From NCBI GenBank assembly GCA_016776635.1, contig JADHSZ010000002.1, positions 1-64,000 on the forward strand: a stretch of DNA of 64,000 nt, written 5' to 3'. The DNA is from Alphaproteobacteria bacterium (GTDB lineage: Bacteria; Pseudomonadota; Alphaproteobacteria; UBA11136). This document shows, piece after piece, positions 1 through 9,178 of the stretch. A program made the translations under genes and the position numbers. Every line of letters begins with the position of its first letter. Within the stretch, counting starts at the first letter, position 1. The notes beneath the pieces were generated by a model. The model ran no database searches. It saw nothing but the letters and a program-made list of their open reading frames with translations, and was not told where the DNA came from.

Positions 1-390
1 ATGCCTGTGCATCGGATGAGAAGCGTAACGATGCCACGGGGAAAAAGCACCCGGCCGAAGGTGGGGCGGATCGGCCCCTCGGAGTTGTTGCGGCGCTTGC
101 CCGATGCCCCCACATCGCGCCGCGCGCCGCGCCTACCCGCATGAACCGATTCGCTGCCATCAAAGTGATCCCTATCAATCCTGACCCGCTCTTGGGCGAC
201 TATACGAGAAGCGCCTAGGATACCGCAATCCATGTGATCGGCGGATTGAAAAGATTGAAATTGCCCCCGATATAGTCAACGGGACGTTCGTGAATGACGC
301 TGTATTTTCATTGGGGTCTTTATTTCAATTAAAAATTGTGGTTTTTCCTCTTCAGGCCCCGTTCCTGCATCGCAATTATTCATCAGCGCC
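1..390. other. Unassigned leading region
   Basis: No gene can be supported here. The + strand has a frame open from base 3 to a stop at 219, which could be the tail of a gene starting outside the window, and the - strand has an open frame from an ATG at 160 to the window edge. Neither translation resembles a family I recognise. In related genomes a divergent bamE-type lipoprotein gene often precedes the bc1 chaperone gene, but no lipobox is visible. Bases 240-390 are AT-richer and probably hold the promoter of the next gene. Confidence 0.4.
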
Positions 391-918
391 ATGCCCAAAC
401 ATCCAGATATTGCAAAAAACCTATACCAACGAATCGTGGAACAGGCCCGCAAAGAGGCCTTCTATCGCCGTTGCGGCGTTCCCGATACCGTTGACGGCCG
501 CTTTGAATCCATCGCCTTGCATTGTTTTCTTGTGCTCCACCGCCTCAAGAGCGAGGACGAGGAGGGCGCCGATCTGGCCCAGGCTTTGTTCGATGTGATG
601 TTCGAGGATATGGACAACAACGTGCGGGAAATGGGTGTGGGCGACGTTTCCGTGGGGGCGGAAGTAAAACGCATGGCGCGTTCCCTTATGGGGCGTGTGG
701 CGGCCTATGATTCCGCTCTTGAGATCAATGGGGAGGAGGCCGGGAAGGAGCGTCTGGAAGCGGCGCTGGATCGCAACCTGTACGGTTCGGTGAAGGTGGA
801 GAAGGCGCATCTGGGCAAGATGGCGGATTATATGCGGCGCGAAATCGGATCCCTTGCCATCCAGCCTTTCAGCGCGCTCCTGGAAGGCCAATGCCGATTC
901 GGTTCTCCGCCTCCCTGA
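391..918 (+). CDS. Ubiquinol-cytochrome c chaperone family protein (CBP3/UQCC1-like)
   Basis: The 175-residue product matches the Ubiq_cyt_C_chap family: an N-terminal helix with IVEQARKEAFYRRCGVPDT, the core LHCFLVLHRL, and the conserved MFEDMDNNVREMGVGD segment around residues 70-90. In mitochondria and alphaproteobacteria such proteins assist cytochrome b biogenesis for the bc1 complex. It has no signal peptide or membrane span, so it should act in the cytoplasm or at the inner-membrane face. It precedes a DUF177 gene and rpmF, the usual alphaproteobacterial order. No strong Shine-Dalgarno precedes the ATG; an overlapping frame starting at 290 is a shadow. Confidence 0.85.
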   Translation: MPKHPDIAKNLYQRIVEQARKEAFYRRCGVPDTVDGRFESIALHCFLVLHRLKSEDEEGADLAQALFDVMFEDMDNNVREMGVGDVSVGAEVKRMARSLMGRVAAYDSALEINGEEAGKERLEAALDRNLYGSVKVEKAHLGKMADYMRREIGSLAIQPFSALLEGQCRFGSPPP

Positions 919-1028
919 TTTGCCCCCCAAGGTGAAAGAGGGAGTAGAAAGGGAGCGGCCAAAAGGCATTGACCGGTCCCCGGACAGGCCATATGTATCG
1001 CAAACCTAGCGGCAAGGACCATGAAGGT

Positions 1029-1604
1029 ATGACTCCAGAAGCGGTACAAACTGAATTTTCCAGAATCCTCGACCTGACCCGGCTGGGCAAGGAAGGCGAA
1101 GAGCATCATTTGGAGGCCACGGCGCAAGAATGCGCGGGCCTGGCCCGGCGTTTCGATTTTGTCTCCCTGGAGGGGCTGCGTGCCGAGGTCACGGTCCGGC
1201 CGTCGGGCAAGCGCGGAAATATAAGGCTGGCCGGCTCTTTCGAGGCCCATGTGGTGCAACGCTCCGTGGTCACCCAGGAGCCGGTGAGCACCCATGTGAA
1301 GGAATCTTTCAACTGGCTGTTCGAGCCTAAGGGAGAGGAGGAGTCGGGGGATTCAGGGGATTCGGGGGAGGAACTGGTGCTTTCTTCGGAGATGGAAGAG
1401 GCCGAACCCCTCGAGGGTGAGGAGCTGGATATGGGGGAATGCATCGCCCAGTATCTGAGTCTGGCCCTTGACCCCTATCCCCGGTTGCCCGACGAACAGG
1501 TGCCGCCGGAATTAACGGAGAAATTGACAGGGGAATCCACAGGCCAGGCTGAAACCCGGGAAAGCCCTTTTTCGGTTCTTCAGGACTTAAAAAATAATAA
1601 TTGA
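1029..1604 (+). CDS. DUF177 / YceD family protein (23S rRNA accumulation)
   Basis: The 191-residue protein carries the DUF177 layout: an EFSRILDLTRLG start, a LARRFDFVSLEGLRAEV segment, a central acidic low-complexity stretch (GEEESGDSGDSGEE), and the family signature GEELDMGECIAQYLSLALDP near residue 135-155. YceD proteins support 23S rRNA accumulation and are nearly always encoded just before rpmF, as here. I chose the ATG at 1029 because MTPEA starts are typical and AAGGA lies 11 nt upstream; in-frame alternatives are ATG 993 and TTG 969. Cytoplasmic; likely cotranscribed with rpmF-plsX-fabH. Confidence 0.85.
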   Translation: MTPEAVQTEFSRILDLTRLGKEGEEHHLEATAQECAGLARRFDFVSLEGLRAEVTVRPSGKRGNIRLAGSFEAHVVQRSVVTQEPVSTHVKESFNWLFEPKGEEESGDSGDSGEELVLSSEMEEAEPLEGEELDMGECIAQYLSLALDPYPRLPDEQVPPELTEKLTGESTGQAETRESPFSVLQDLKNNN

Positions 1605-1775
1605 ATCAGATAGTTGCCCATTGCGGTTGCCCGAGCCCGAGTTTTTCGTTAAGTAAGCAGACCTTCCGACGGATCGCGCCCGAACAGAGTGCGAATAAAT
1701 TACCAATAGTTACCCCAGAATGTGCCCCAGAATAATTATTCAGAATCGTTACCTGAAGAATGTGAGAGTAAGAGC

Positions 1776-1958
1776 ATGGCTGTACCCAAGAGAAAAATAT
1801 CCACGTCGAAACGCAATATGCGCCGATCGCACGATTCCCTGAAGGCTGCGGGTTATGTGGAATGCCCCAGCTGCGGTGAATATAAACTGCCCCACCATGT
1901 CTGCGAGTCTTGCGGCACCTACCGCGATCGCGAAGTGGCCGAGGCCTCGGGCATATAA
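1776..1958 (+). CDS. rpmF: 50S ribosomal protein L32 (bL32)
   Basis: A 60-residue protein starting [20 protein letters not shown], the near-invariant L32 N-terminus, followed by the CxxC...CxxC zinc ribbon (CPSCGEY, CESCGTY). Length is normal. The start at 1776 is fixed by the family N-terminus; an upstream in-frame ATG at 1722 would add 18 unrelated residues. Part of the large ribosomal subunit. It is followed after 31 bases by plsX, the classic rpmF-plsX-fabH coupling of ribosome and fatty-acid synthesis genes. Confidence 0.97.
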   Translation: MAVPKRKISTSKRNMRRSHDSLKAAGYVECPSCGEYKLPHHVCESCGTYRDREVAEASGI

Positions 1959-1989
1959 ATTTTCATAACTGTCCGCGGGGATTCCGGCA

Positions 1990-3039
1990 GTGAGCAAAGG
2001 CCATATCATCGCGCTGGACGCCATGGGCGGAGATCAAGCGCCGGAGATGGTGATCGAGGGCCTCGAAATCGCTCACGAGCGGTTCCCCGGCATCCATTTT
2101 CTGCTGTTTGGAGATTCCAAGCGTCTCGAGGGGTTGCTGGATGAAACGCCGGCGCTCCACAAGAGCTGTTCGGTACACCATACCGTGGATGTGGTGAGCG
2201 CCGAGGCAAAACCGTCTCAGGCGCTGCGTGGCGGCAGGGAATCGAGCATGCGTATCGCCATTAATTCGGTGCGCGACGGCCTTGCCGAAGGCGTGGTTTC
2301 GGCTGGCAATACGGGCGCGCTCATGGCCATCGCCAAGTTCGTCCTGAAAACCCTGCCCGGTATAGACCGCCCCGCCATCGCCTCTTTTTTCCCGACCCAG
2401 AAGGGCGAAACCCTGATGCTGGATCTGGGCGCCAATGTGGAATGCGATTCCGACAATCTGGTGCAGTTCGCGGTGATGGGGGAAGTGTTCGTCCGCACCG
2501 TCTTGGGGCTCGACAAGCCTTCCATCGGACTTCTCAACGTGGGATCGGAACAGCGCAAGGGGCACGATTCCGTGCGCCGCGCCAGCGATATCCTGAGCAA
2601 CAGCCACCTGCCCATACAGTTTCACGGTTTCGTGGAGGGCGACGACATCGCCGCCGGCACCGTGGATGTGATCGTCACCGACGGATTTTCCGGCAACATT
2701 GCTCTGAAAACCGCCGAGGGCATCGTCCATCTCTATACCAACTATCTCAAGAAGGCCTATCGCGCCACCCTGGTTTCGAGGCTGGGATATCTGTTGAGCC
2801 GGGGCGCGCTGCAGCGCTTGAAGTCGCGGCTTGATCCGCGGGTTTATAACGGCGCCATGCTTCTGGGGTTGAACGGGATCGTGGTCAAGAGTCACGGCGG
2901 TACCGACGCGGTCGGATTCGCAAACGCCATCGGCGTTGCCGTGGACATGATCAACAACGGCTTCAACGACATCATCAAGGAAGAATTCGAGACCCTCAAC
3001 CTGGAGCCGGACCATGATTCCGGCGGCCTTGTTCTCTAG
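1990..3039 (+). CDS. plsX: Phosphate acyltransferase PlsX
   Basis: The 349-residue protein begins IIALDAMGGDQAPEMVIEG, diagnostic of PlsX, and contains GVVSAGNTGALMA near residue 100 and VIVTDGFSGNIALKTAEG near residue 235. It converts acyl-ACP to acyl-phosphate for phosphatidic acid synthesis by PlsY/PlsC, acting peripherally at the inner membrane. The start codon is GTG. It sits between rpmF and fabH with 39 bases to fabH, consistent with one operon. No anomalies. Confidence 0.97.
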   Translation: MSKGHIIALDAMGGDQAPEMVIEGLEIAHERFPGIHFLLFGDSKRLEGLLDETPALHKSCSVHHTVDVVSAEAKPSQALRGGRESSMRIAINSVRDGLAEGVVSAGNTGALMAIAKFVLKTLPGIDRPAIASFFPTQKGETLMLDLGANVECDSDNLVQFAVMGEVFVRTVLGLDKPSIGLLNVGSEQRKGHDSVRRASDILSNSHLPIQFHGFVEGDDIAAGTVDVIVTDGFSGNIALKTAEGIVHLYTNYLKKAYRATLVSRLGYLLSRGALQRLKSRLDPRVYNGAMLLGLNGIVVKSHGGTDAVGFANAIGVAVDMINNGFNDIIKEEFETLNLEPDHDSGGLVL

Positions 3040-3078
3040 CATGTCCGGTTTTTCCTTCATGAAACGTAGCGGCCTGAC

Positions 3079-4053
3079 GTGACGCCACGTTCCCAGATCA
3101 TCGGTTGCGGGTCCTATCTTCCCGAGCGTGTCATGACCAATGAGGAACTGTCGCGCACGGTGGATACCAGCGATGAGTGGATCCGCGAGCGTTCGGGAAT
3201 CGAGACGCGTCACATCGCAGCGCAAGGGGAATTTACCTCGCATCTGGGGATTGCCGCAGCACAAGCCGCGCTGGACGATGCCGGGATCGAGGCCGGCGAG
3301 TTGGACCTTATCGTGCTCGCCACCTCCACCCCCGACGAGACCTTTCCCTCCACGGCGTCGCGAATTCAGGCCGGACTCGGGGCCGTGAACGCGGCGGCCT
3401 TCGATGTTCAGGCGGTTTGCACCGGATTCATCTACGCCCTGGCGGTGGCCGATAATTTCATCCGTTGCGGCCAGGCGCGCACCGCCCTGGTGGTCGGCGC
3501 CGAAACCTTTTCACGCATCCTCGACTGGAATGACCGCGCCACCTGTGTCCTGTTCGGCGACGGCGCCGGGGCGCTGGTGCTTCAGGCAGGGGAGGGAAGC
3601 GGCGAGATCAGTGATCGCGGGGTGCTGTCCACGCACCTACACTGCGACGGGCGCGATCACGACTGTCTCTATGTGGATGGCGGCCCCTCGAGCACCGGCA
3701 CGGTGGGCGTGGTGAAGATGCAGGGTCAGGAGATTTTCAAGAAGGCGGTGGTGCGTCTCGCCGAGGTGGCCGGGGAGGCCCTGGCCGCCCACGGGCTGGA
3801 AGGCGGGGACATAGACTGGATGGTGCCCCATCAGGCCAACCTGCGGATCATGAAGGGAATGGCCAAGAAGCTCGGTTTCGGAGAGGAAAAGCTGATCGTC
3901 ACCATAGACCGCCACGCCAATACGTCGGCCGCCTCTATCCCCCTGGCCCTGGACTGGGGCCGCCGTGAGGGAAAAATCCAGCCCGGGCATCTGCTTTTGC
4001 TGGAGGCCATCGGCGGCGGGCTGACCTGGGGGTCGGCCATTGTTCGTTGGTAG
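3079..4053 (+). CDS. fabH: 3-oxoacyl-ACP synthase III (FabH)
   Basis: The 324-residue protein has the thiolase-fold catalytic triad of FabH: Cys114 in [10 protein letters not shown], His in [10 protein letters not shown], and Asn in [13 protein letters not shown]. It condenses acyl-CoA with malonyl-ACP to begin fatty-acid synthesis in the cytoplasm. GTG start. It directly follows plsX and precedes ihfA, the standard alphaproteobacterial order. Length is normal and all catalytic residues are present. Confidence 0.97.
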   Translation: MTPRSQIIGCGSYLPERVMTNEELSRTVDTSDEWIRERSGIETRHIAAQGEFTSHLGIAAAQAALDDAGIEAGELDLIVLATSTPDETFPSTASRIQAGLGAVNAAAFDVQAVCTGFIYALAVADNFIRCGQARTALVVGAETFSRILDWNDRATCVLFGDGAGALVLQAGEGSGEISDRGVLSTHLHCDGRDHDCLYVDGGPSSTGTVGVVKMQGQEIFKKAVVRLAEVAGEALAAHGLEGGDIDWMVPHQANLRIMKGMAKKLGFGEEKLIVTIDRHANTSAASIPLALDWGRREGKIQPGHLLLLEAIGGGLTWGSAIVRW

Positions 4054-4108
4054 CCTGCGCCGGTAAAAGGGGCTGAAGGGGTCGCTCCGGAGAGCCATTC
4101 GGGTTTTC

Positions 4109-4140
4109 AAGGTATATGAGAAATAAATCTCCTATACCTT
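4109..4140. repeat. Imperfect inverted repeat between fabH and ihfA
   Basis: Arms AAGGTATATGAGA and TCTCCTATACCTT pair at 12 of 13 positions across a 6-base AT loop. No T-run follows, so a classical terminator is not obvious; it may be an operator for ihfA, an mRNA hairpin ending the fabH transcript, or both. Confidence 0.5.
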
Positions 4141-4145
4141 TGCAA

Positions 4146-4174
4146 TTGACGGATATTGCCGTGGACGTTAGGGT
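4146..4174 (+). promoter_or_regulatory. Possible ihfA promoter
   Basis: TTGACG at 4146-4151 and TAGGGT at 4169-4174 are separated by 17 bases. The -35 is good, the -10 is weak. It lies 30 bases before the ihfA start and just after the inverted repeat. Confidence 0.35.
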
Positions 4175-4203
4175 TCCGTAACGGATTTGAGGGGGGAAGA
4201 TCA

Positions 4204-4527
4204 ATGGCAGACCGCACCGTCACGCGTGCACATTTAACCGAGGCCGTTTATCAAGAGGTGGGCCTTTCCCGCAATGAGTCCGCGGACTTGGTTGAATCCG
4301 TTCTGGAAAAAATCTCATCCACATTATCGGGCGGTGAAGGGGTCAAGATATCCTCCTTCGGCAGTTTCGGTGTGCGTATGAAGGGGGAGCGTATCGGCCG
4401 CAATCCCAAGACCGGAGAGGAAGTCATCATTACGCCCCGGCGGGTGGTGGTATTTCGTCCCTCCCATGTTCTCAAAAACCGCATCAATTCATCTCTTGGC
4501 GAGGCCGCGACCAGGCGCGCCACCTGA
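4204..4527 (+). CDS. ihfA: Integration host factor subunit alpha
   Basis: A 107-residue HU/IHF protein starting [20 protein letters not shown], with [20 protein letters not shown] and the beta-arm [20 protein letters not shown], then the IHF-alpha-type [12 protein letters not shown] end. It binds and bends DNA as a heterodimer with IHF-beta. The start at 4204 is preceded by a GGGGGGAAG Shine-Dalgarno; an in-frame ATG at 4156 is not needed. It is followed after 2 bases by a MerR gene, a pairing common in proteobacteria. Confidence 0.93.
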   Translation: MADRTVTRAHLTEAVYQEVGLSRNESADLVESVLEKISSTLSGGEGVKISSFGSFGVRMKGERIGRNPKTGEEVIITPRRVVVFRPSHVLKNRINSSLGEAATRRAT

Positions 4528-4529
4528 TT

Positions 4530-4973
4530 ATGGTGGCCGGTGCTCCACAGTCTTCGGCTGGCCAGTCGTCGCCCCGGGGCGGGGAGAAATCGGCCTCTGC
4601 ATTCCGCACCATCAGCGAGGTGGCCAATGAGCTGAGCGTTCCTCAGCACGTGCTGCGGTTCTGGGAATCCAAGTTCAGCCAGATCAAACCCATGAAGCGG
4701 GGTGGCGGCCGGCGCTATTACCGGCCCGAGGATATTGGGTTGCTGCGCAGTATCCGCGATTTGCTTTATCACGACGGCTATACCATCAAGGGCGTACAGC
4801 GCCTGTTACGCGAGGGCGGAGCGAAATCCCTGCTCGATGATCAGGCCATGGCGACGGCGTCCTCTGCTCCGGCTAAAGCCGCACCCAGCGCCGCCAGCGC
4901 TGAAGTCCAAACCGAGCTGCGGGAGTTGTTGAAAGAGCTGGAAGCCCTGCGCGGATTGCTCGACAAGATATGA
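4530..4973 (+). CDS. MerR family transcriptional regulator
   Basis: The 147-residue protein has an N-terminal MerR winged helix (residues about 25-95: [20 protein letters not shown], then [15 protein letters not shown]) and a C-terminal Ala-rich tail with a short coiled coil ([14 protein letters not shown]). There is no Cys-rich metal site, so the effector is unknown. It starts 2 bases after ihfA and is almost certainly cotranscribed; the ihfA-merR-tRNA-Pro order is conserved in alphaproteobacteria. Confidence 0.88.
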   Translation: MVAGAPQSSAGQSSPRGGEKSASAFRTISEVANELSVPQHVLRFWESKFSQIKPMKRGGGRRYYRPEDIGLLRSIRDLLYHDGYTIKGVQRLLREGGAKSLLDDQAMATASSAPAKAAPSAASAEVQTELRELLKELEALRGLLDKI

Positions 4974-5064
4974 TCCCCCTACGGCCCTGCGGTAAGTCTC
5001 TCTGGGATGGGGGATAGGCAGAGGGCAGAGGGGTGGCGCGCCGCTTGGTCATGGCGAGGGCCTC

Positions 5065-5092
5065 TTGCACGGCCCGGTTCGGGTGGTATAGT
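5065..5092 (+). promoter_or_regulatory. Promoter of tRNA-Pro(GGG)
   Basis: TTGCAC at 5065-5070 and TATAGT at 5087-5092 are separated by 16 bases, a good sigma-70 match about 80 bases before the tRNA. Confidence 0.6.
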
Positions 5093-5170
5093 GCGCCCGC
5101 TTCCGGCACCAATAGCCATGTTGAGACCGTCTTTGAATCATCGGGGCTTTGAATTGTCGGGGGTATTTTT

Positions 5171-5247
5171 CGGAGCGTAGCGCAGTCTGGTAGCGCACTT
5201 CACTGGGGGTGAAGGGGTCGTAGGTTCAAATCCTATCGCTCCGACCA
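5171..5247 (+). tRNA. tRNA-Pro (anticodon GGG)
   Basis: Cloverleaf folds completely: acceptor CGGAGCG/CGCTCCG, D arm GCGC/GCGC, anticodon stem CTTCA/TGAAG with loop CTGGGGG (anticodon GGG), T arm with GTTCAAAT, and an encoded CCA end. It reads CCC/CCU codons. Confidence 0.97.
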
Positions 5248-5251
5248 TTTT

Positions 5252-5284
5252 CCTCCCCGTTAATTCCAGGAATTGGCGGGGAGG
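5252..5284 (+). terminator. Hairpin just after tRNA-Pro
   Basis: CCTCCCCG and CGGGGAGG form an 8-bp stem and the loop contains a second small palindrome (AATTCC/GGAATT). There is no T-run after it, so termination is inferred only from position and stem strength. Confidence 0.5.
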
Positions 5285-5391
5285 GGCCAGCCCCCTCTCC
5301 ACGGCTTGAAACCCCCACTTTCCTGATGGCCTCCATAGATTAATGAGGCCCATCAAGACTATACTGGCATGTAAAGGTTAAGAGGCCAGAC

Positions 5392-7983
5392 ATGTTGATT
5401 CGGGGGCAAGACTCAGGCACCTATTCACCGGCGCCGGGATATCCGGTGGATTCTCCCTTCGCCGGGATCAAGGCGCGGCTTGGCCGTGTGCCCCCGCTGT
5501 TGCTCGTGTTGCTGGTGGGGCTCGTCTTGCCTCTGGCCGGGGGCCTTTTGGGCGTTTCTTTGCTGCCCGAATGGCGCGGCGTCAACATGCCCCTGCTCAC
5601 CCTGTTGTGTGGGGTGGCCGGGTTCGCCGCCCTGATTGCCGGTTTCCAGATTCTCAAACTGCGTGCTTACGCAAATTCCGATGCGGCCTCTCTCTTCGTG
5701 GCCTGTTCTCTGATGGGGATGGGCATACTGGGCCTGTTTTCCGCCTTTTCCTCCGGCGAGGAGGTCATTTTCCGGCTGCAGGGAATGGCCATGGCCGCGG
5801 GCGGTATTCTTGCCGCTCTGGTATGGCTGCCGGGGCGGGTGAGCAGAGGCCAATTTGTCCGCTTTCTTCCCGCCCTTGTCACGGTGGGCGCCTTGGCTTG
5901 CGGCGTGGTTTTCGTGGCTTTTCCCGATGTTCTTTTCTCTTTCGGAAACATGCCGGGAGAGAACGGCGCCGTGGCCGGATCTTTGGGGCCTCTGGGGTCT
6001 CTGGGGTTTTTGGCGGCGGCGGCATATTTCTCAACCCGTTTAAACAGGAGGAGGGAGGGTGAAGGCCTCGTTTTTGCCTCCTTCAGCCTGCTTTTCGCCA
6101 TCTCGGGTTTTCTCTCCACGGCTTCCTTGCCCTGGGAAGCTTCGTGGTGGCTCCTCCATGGCCTGCGAATGGGGGCGGTGCTGCTGGTGCTGTTCTATGT
6201 GATGGACCGCCATTTTACGGTGGCGGCGCGCCTCATGGCCGCGGATACCAGCATCGCCCTATCCAGTCATGAAAGGGGAGCCGACGAGCTTTATTTAGCC
6301 AGCACCGTGCTGGAATACACCAACGAGGCCATAGCGGTCACTGACGCCGAGAACAATATCGTCATGGTCAATCCCGCCTTTACCCAGATCACCGGCTATA
6401 GCGAAGATGAGGTGAAGGGCCGTAACCCCAGTATTCTTAGCTCCGGCAAACAGGACACGGCGTTTTACGACGCCATGTGGAAGAGTATTGATGAGACCGG
6501 CAGGTGGCAGGGGGAAATATGGAATCGCCGCAAGAGCGGCGAGGTGTATCCCGAATGGTTGTCCATTATCGCGCCCAAGGACGAATTGGGGCAGATCAGG
6601 CGGCATATTGCCATTTTCAGCGATATTTCCCATCACAAGGGCGAGAATGACCCCATCCTGCAGCAGGCCAATTTCGACCCCCTGACCGGTCTGTCCAACC
6701 GCACGCTGTTCAAGGACCGTCTGGAACGGGAACTGGCAAAGGGACACCGCGAAGGAACCCTCTTCGCCCTCCTGTTCCTTGATCTCGACCATTTCAAGGA
6801 GGTCAACGACACCCTGGGGCACAGCGCCGGAGACCAGCTCTTGCGCGAGGTCTCGGAGCGGTTGGGATATTGCGTGCGCGAAAGCGATACGCTGGGCCGG
6901 CGCGGCGGCGATGAATTCACGGTGATCCTCAGCGATATTCAGGACATCCTCAATGCCGAGCTGGTGGCGACGAAAATTTTAACGGAGCTTGTGCAGCCCT
7001 TTGTCCTGGAAGGCACCGAGGCCTTTATCTCGGGCAGTATCGGCATCACGCTCTTTCCCTTTGACGGAGAAGACGCCGAAACCCTGTTGAAGAATGCCGA
7101 CACGGCCATGTACCAAGCCAAGGAAGACGGCCGCAACGCCTTTCGTTTCTTCACCCCGGAGATGAACGCCCAGGCCATGGAGCATCTTTCCATGGAGGGT
7201 AAGCTTCGCAAGGCCATGGAGGCGAACGCGTTTTCCCTCGTCTATCAGCCCATCATCAACATCGGCAACGGAGAGGTTGCGGGCATGGAGGCCCTGTTGC
7301 GCTGGAGCCAGGACGATGGCAAGGCCGTTTCCCCCAGTGAGTTCATCCCCCTGGCCGAGGAAACGGGATTAATCGTGCCCCTTGGGAAAAAGGTGGTCGA
7401 GAGCGTCTGTGAACAGGCGAAATCCTGGCAGGAAGAGGGATTGCCGCCGATCCGCGTGACCGTCAATATCTCCTCGCGGCAGTGCCGCGATCCCGACTTC
7501 AAGGACATGGTCGTGGAGGCCATGACGGCGGCCGGCGTCGATCCAACGTCCCTTACCCTGGAGATCACGGAGAGCCTGTTTCTGCAAAGCCATATGGAAT
7601 CCGCCATCAAGGCGCTGCACGACCTCAGGAAAGAAGGGCTTTTTATTTCGCTGGATGATTTCGGCACCGGCTATTCGTCTCTCAACGTGCTGAAAAGTTT
7701 TCCCGTGGATGTACTTAAAATCGACCGTTCCTTTATCTCGGACCTGTCCGCCTCATTGCAGGATATGGCCCTGGTGGAGGCCGTGCTCGCCATGGCCCAT
7801 TCCCTCAGCATTGCGGTGGTGGCCGAAGGTGTGGAGACAGAAGAACAACTGGCCTATCTGCGCGACCAGAACTGTGATTTCGCCCAGGGCTATATCTATG
7901 GAAGGCCGATTCCGGCGGAGGAATGCGCGCCCTTCATCCGCAGCCGCATGGCGGGGATGGACGGCACGGCGCCCGTTAAATAG
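5392..7983 (+). CDS. Membrane-bound PAS-GGDEF-EAL c-di-GMP enzyme
   Basis: The 863-residue protein has about seven to eight N-terminal membrane spans (residues 35-290), a PAS domain (about 300-415, NPAFTQITGYSEDEVKGRNP), a GGDEF domain with intact GGDEF at 505-509 and an RxxD product-inhibition site (RESD) five residues before it, and an EAL domain from about 610 with EALLRW at 633, EITESLF, DDFGTGYSSL, KIDRSFI and VVAEGVETEEQ. Both synthase and phosphodiesterase motifs look complete, so net activity cannot be predicted. The membrane part resembles sensor modules of the MASE kind but I cannot name it. Stand-alone gene. Confidence 0.93.
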   Translation: MLIRGQDSGTYSPAPGYPVDSPFAGIKARLGRVPPLLLVLLVGLVLPLAGGLLGVSLLPEWRGVNMPLLTLLCGVAGFAALIAGFQILKLRAYANSDAASLFVACSLMGMGILGLFSAFSSGEEVIFRLQGMAMAAGGILAALVWLPGRVSRGQFVRFLPALVTVGALACGVVFVAFPDVLFSFGNMPGENGAVAGSLGPLGSLGFLAAAAYFSTRLNRRREGEGLVFASFSLLFAISGFLSTASLPWEASWWLLHGLRMGAVLLVLFYVMDRHFTVAARLMAADTSIALSSHERGADELYLASTVLEYTNEAIAVTDAENNIVMVNPAFTQITGYSEDEVKGRNPSILSSGKQDTAFYDAMWKSIDETGRWQGEIWNRRKSGEVYPEWLSIIAPKDELGQIRRHIAIFSDISHHKGENDPILQQANFDPLTGLSNRTLFKDRLERELAKGHREGTLFALLFLDLDHFKEVNDTLGHSAGDQLLREVSERLGYCVRESDTLGRRGGDEFTVILSDIQDILNAELVATKILTELVQPFVLEGTEAFISGSIGITLFPFDGEDAETLLKNADTAMYQAKEDGRNAFRFFTPEMNAQAMEHLSMEGKLRKAMEANAFSLVYQPIINIGNGEVAGMEALLRWSQDDGKAVSPSEFIPLAEETGLIVPLGKKVVESVCEQAKSWQEEGLPPIRVTVNISSRQCRDPDFKDMVVEAMTAAGVDPTSLTLEITESLFLQSHMESAIKALHDLRKEGLFISLDDFGTGYSSLNVLKSFPVDVLKIDRSFISDLSASLQDMALVEAVLAMAHSLSIAVVAEGVETEEQLAYLRDQNCDFAQGYIYGRPIPAEECAPFIRSRMAGMDGTAPVK

Positions 7984-7999
7984 CACATGTGTATTATCT

Positions 8000-8022
8000 A
8001 TCTATAACAATTAGTTATAGAT
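8000..8022. repeat. Stem-loop after the GGDEF-EAL gene
   Basis: ATCTATAAC and GTTATAGAT form a perfect 9-bp inverted repeat around a 5-base loop in an AT-rich gap between convergent genes. No T-run follows; it may end transcripts from either side. Confidence 0.45.
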
Positions 8023-8088
8023 GTTACATGATTCTATATATGGAGATTTTCTGCCGCGAACCGGCGCCAAAACCGGTCCCGAAATTCT

Positions 8089-8373
8089 CTAGCCGTTACG
8101 GGTCAGAATTTCCCGTCCCAGAGGCGTGATCTTGCATACCAGCCAGTCCGGCTTCAGCGGGTTGGCAAACCACGGGTCGGCCCATCCCTGGTCAATACAG
8201 CTGCGGATGGTGCGGGGGTCGATGCGTTTGCCATTGGCGTCGAACAAAGGGAGCTTGCCGCCCGGTTGTTCCATGCCGCGCGCGAGCCATTCATGCTGCG
8301 CCGGAGTCGGACGGGCGTGAATCCGCACCACCTTGCGTTCGCTCTGTGCGGCACTGTTGCGGGCCGTGCTCAT
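8089..8373 (-). CDS. Conserved small hypothetical protein
   Basis: A 94-residue basic protein without signal peptide or membrane span. Readable features are ARPTPAQHEWLARGMEQPGGK, PLFDANGKRI, RTIRSCIDQGWADPWF and a C-terminal PDWLVCKITPLGREIL that looks like the end of a winged-helix or MarR-like fold. Similar short proteins occur in Rhodospirillales, but no function is known to me. It is convergent with the GGDEF-EAL gene and divergent from cutA. Confidence 0.7.
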   Translation of the reverse strand: MSTARNSAAQSERKVVRIHARPTPAQHEWLARGMEQPGGKLPLFDANGKRIDPRTIRSCIDQGWADPWFANPLKPDWLVCKITPLGREILTRNG

Positions 8374-8653
8374 GAACTGCCTCCCTTCCCGGCGGAATTC
8401 GTGATTTTTTCGTATCCGGCATTAAAAAAGCCGGCGCCGGTTTCCTTTTTTTACACTCTAGGCGAGAATGGTTCTCAGGCCAAGAAAAATTATGCTTGCA
8501 TCGCAAGTAGATACCTCACTTTGATGAGTGTATTTCAAAGGTTGGTCGTGGAAATATATGGTGGCTTGAGGGGCCGGGTTTGCCACTGGAGAGGGATCAG
8601 GGGAGAATCAGAGAAGGACCGGAAAGGGACCGGAGAAAGGTCGGAGAAAGGTC

Positions 8654-8971
8654 ATGGAGTTTCGTTTCATTTATATCACCGCCGGATCGCAGGCCGAGGC
8701 GCGCAAAATTGCCACCACCCTGGTGGAGGAACGCCTCGCGGGCTGTGCCAATATCATCCCCGGCATGCGCTCTATCTATCGCTGGGAAGGCAAGATCGAG
8801 GAGGCCGAGGAAACCGTCCTCATCGCCAAGACAGTCAAGGACAGGGTTCCCGCCCTCATCGCACGCGTCAGGGAATTGCACAGCTATGACTGCCCCTGTG
8901 TGGTGTCCCTTGTGGTGGAGGACGGCAATCTTGAGTATCTGGGCTGGCTGGACGCCCAGACCACCACTTAA
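8654..8971 (+). CDS. cutA: Divalent-cation tolerance protein CutA
   Basis: The 105-residue protein matches CutA1: residues 10-35 EARKIATTLVEERLAGCANI, then SIYRWEGKIEEAEETVLIAKT, and HSYDCPCVV near residue 78. CutA1 forms trimers related to PII and is linked to copper tolerance; its exact role is unclear. The start is preceded by a GAGAAAGGTC stretch that is part of a short run of degenerate direct repeats (GGACCGGAAAGG-like units, about 8600-8652). Monocistronic. Confidence 0.93.
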   Translation: MEFRFIYITAGSQAEARKIATTLVEERLAGCANIIPGMRSIYRWEGKIEEAEETVLIAKTVKDRVPALIARVRELHSYDCPCVVSLVVEDGNLEYLGWLDAQTTT

Positions 8972-9078
8972 GACCGCCACTTAAAACCTCATGAGGGCTC
9001 CCCCATGAGAGCCACCAACGGCTGTTCACTATCATAATACCGCATTCTAAGCCGCTATTTTATCTCGGTTTTTGTGTA

Positions 9079-9106
9079 TTGACTTGCATAAGATACGTGG
9101 CATACT
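9079..9106 (+). promoter_or_regulatory. Promoter of rplM-rpsI
   Basis: TTGACT at 9079-9084 and CATACT at 9101-9106 with 16-base spacing, about 70 bases before the rplM start codon. Confidence 0.55.
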
Positions 9107-9178
9107 CCGCGCCGCGCTGGACCCGGGATTGGTTTGGGCGTGACAGAATTCAAAGTTTCAAATGAGTGAAAGACCGTC

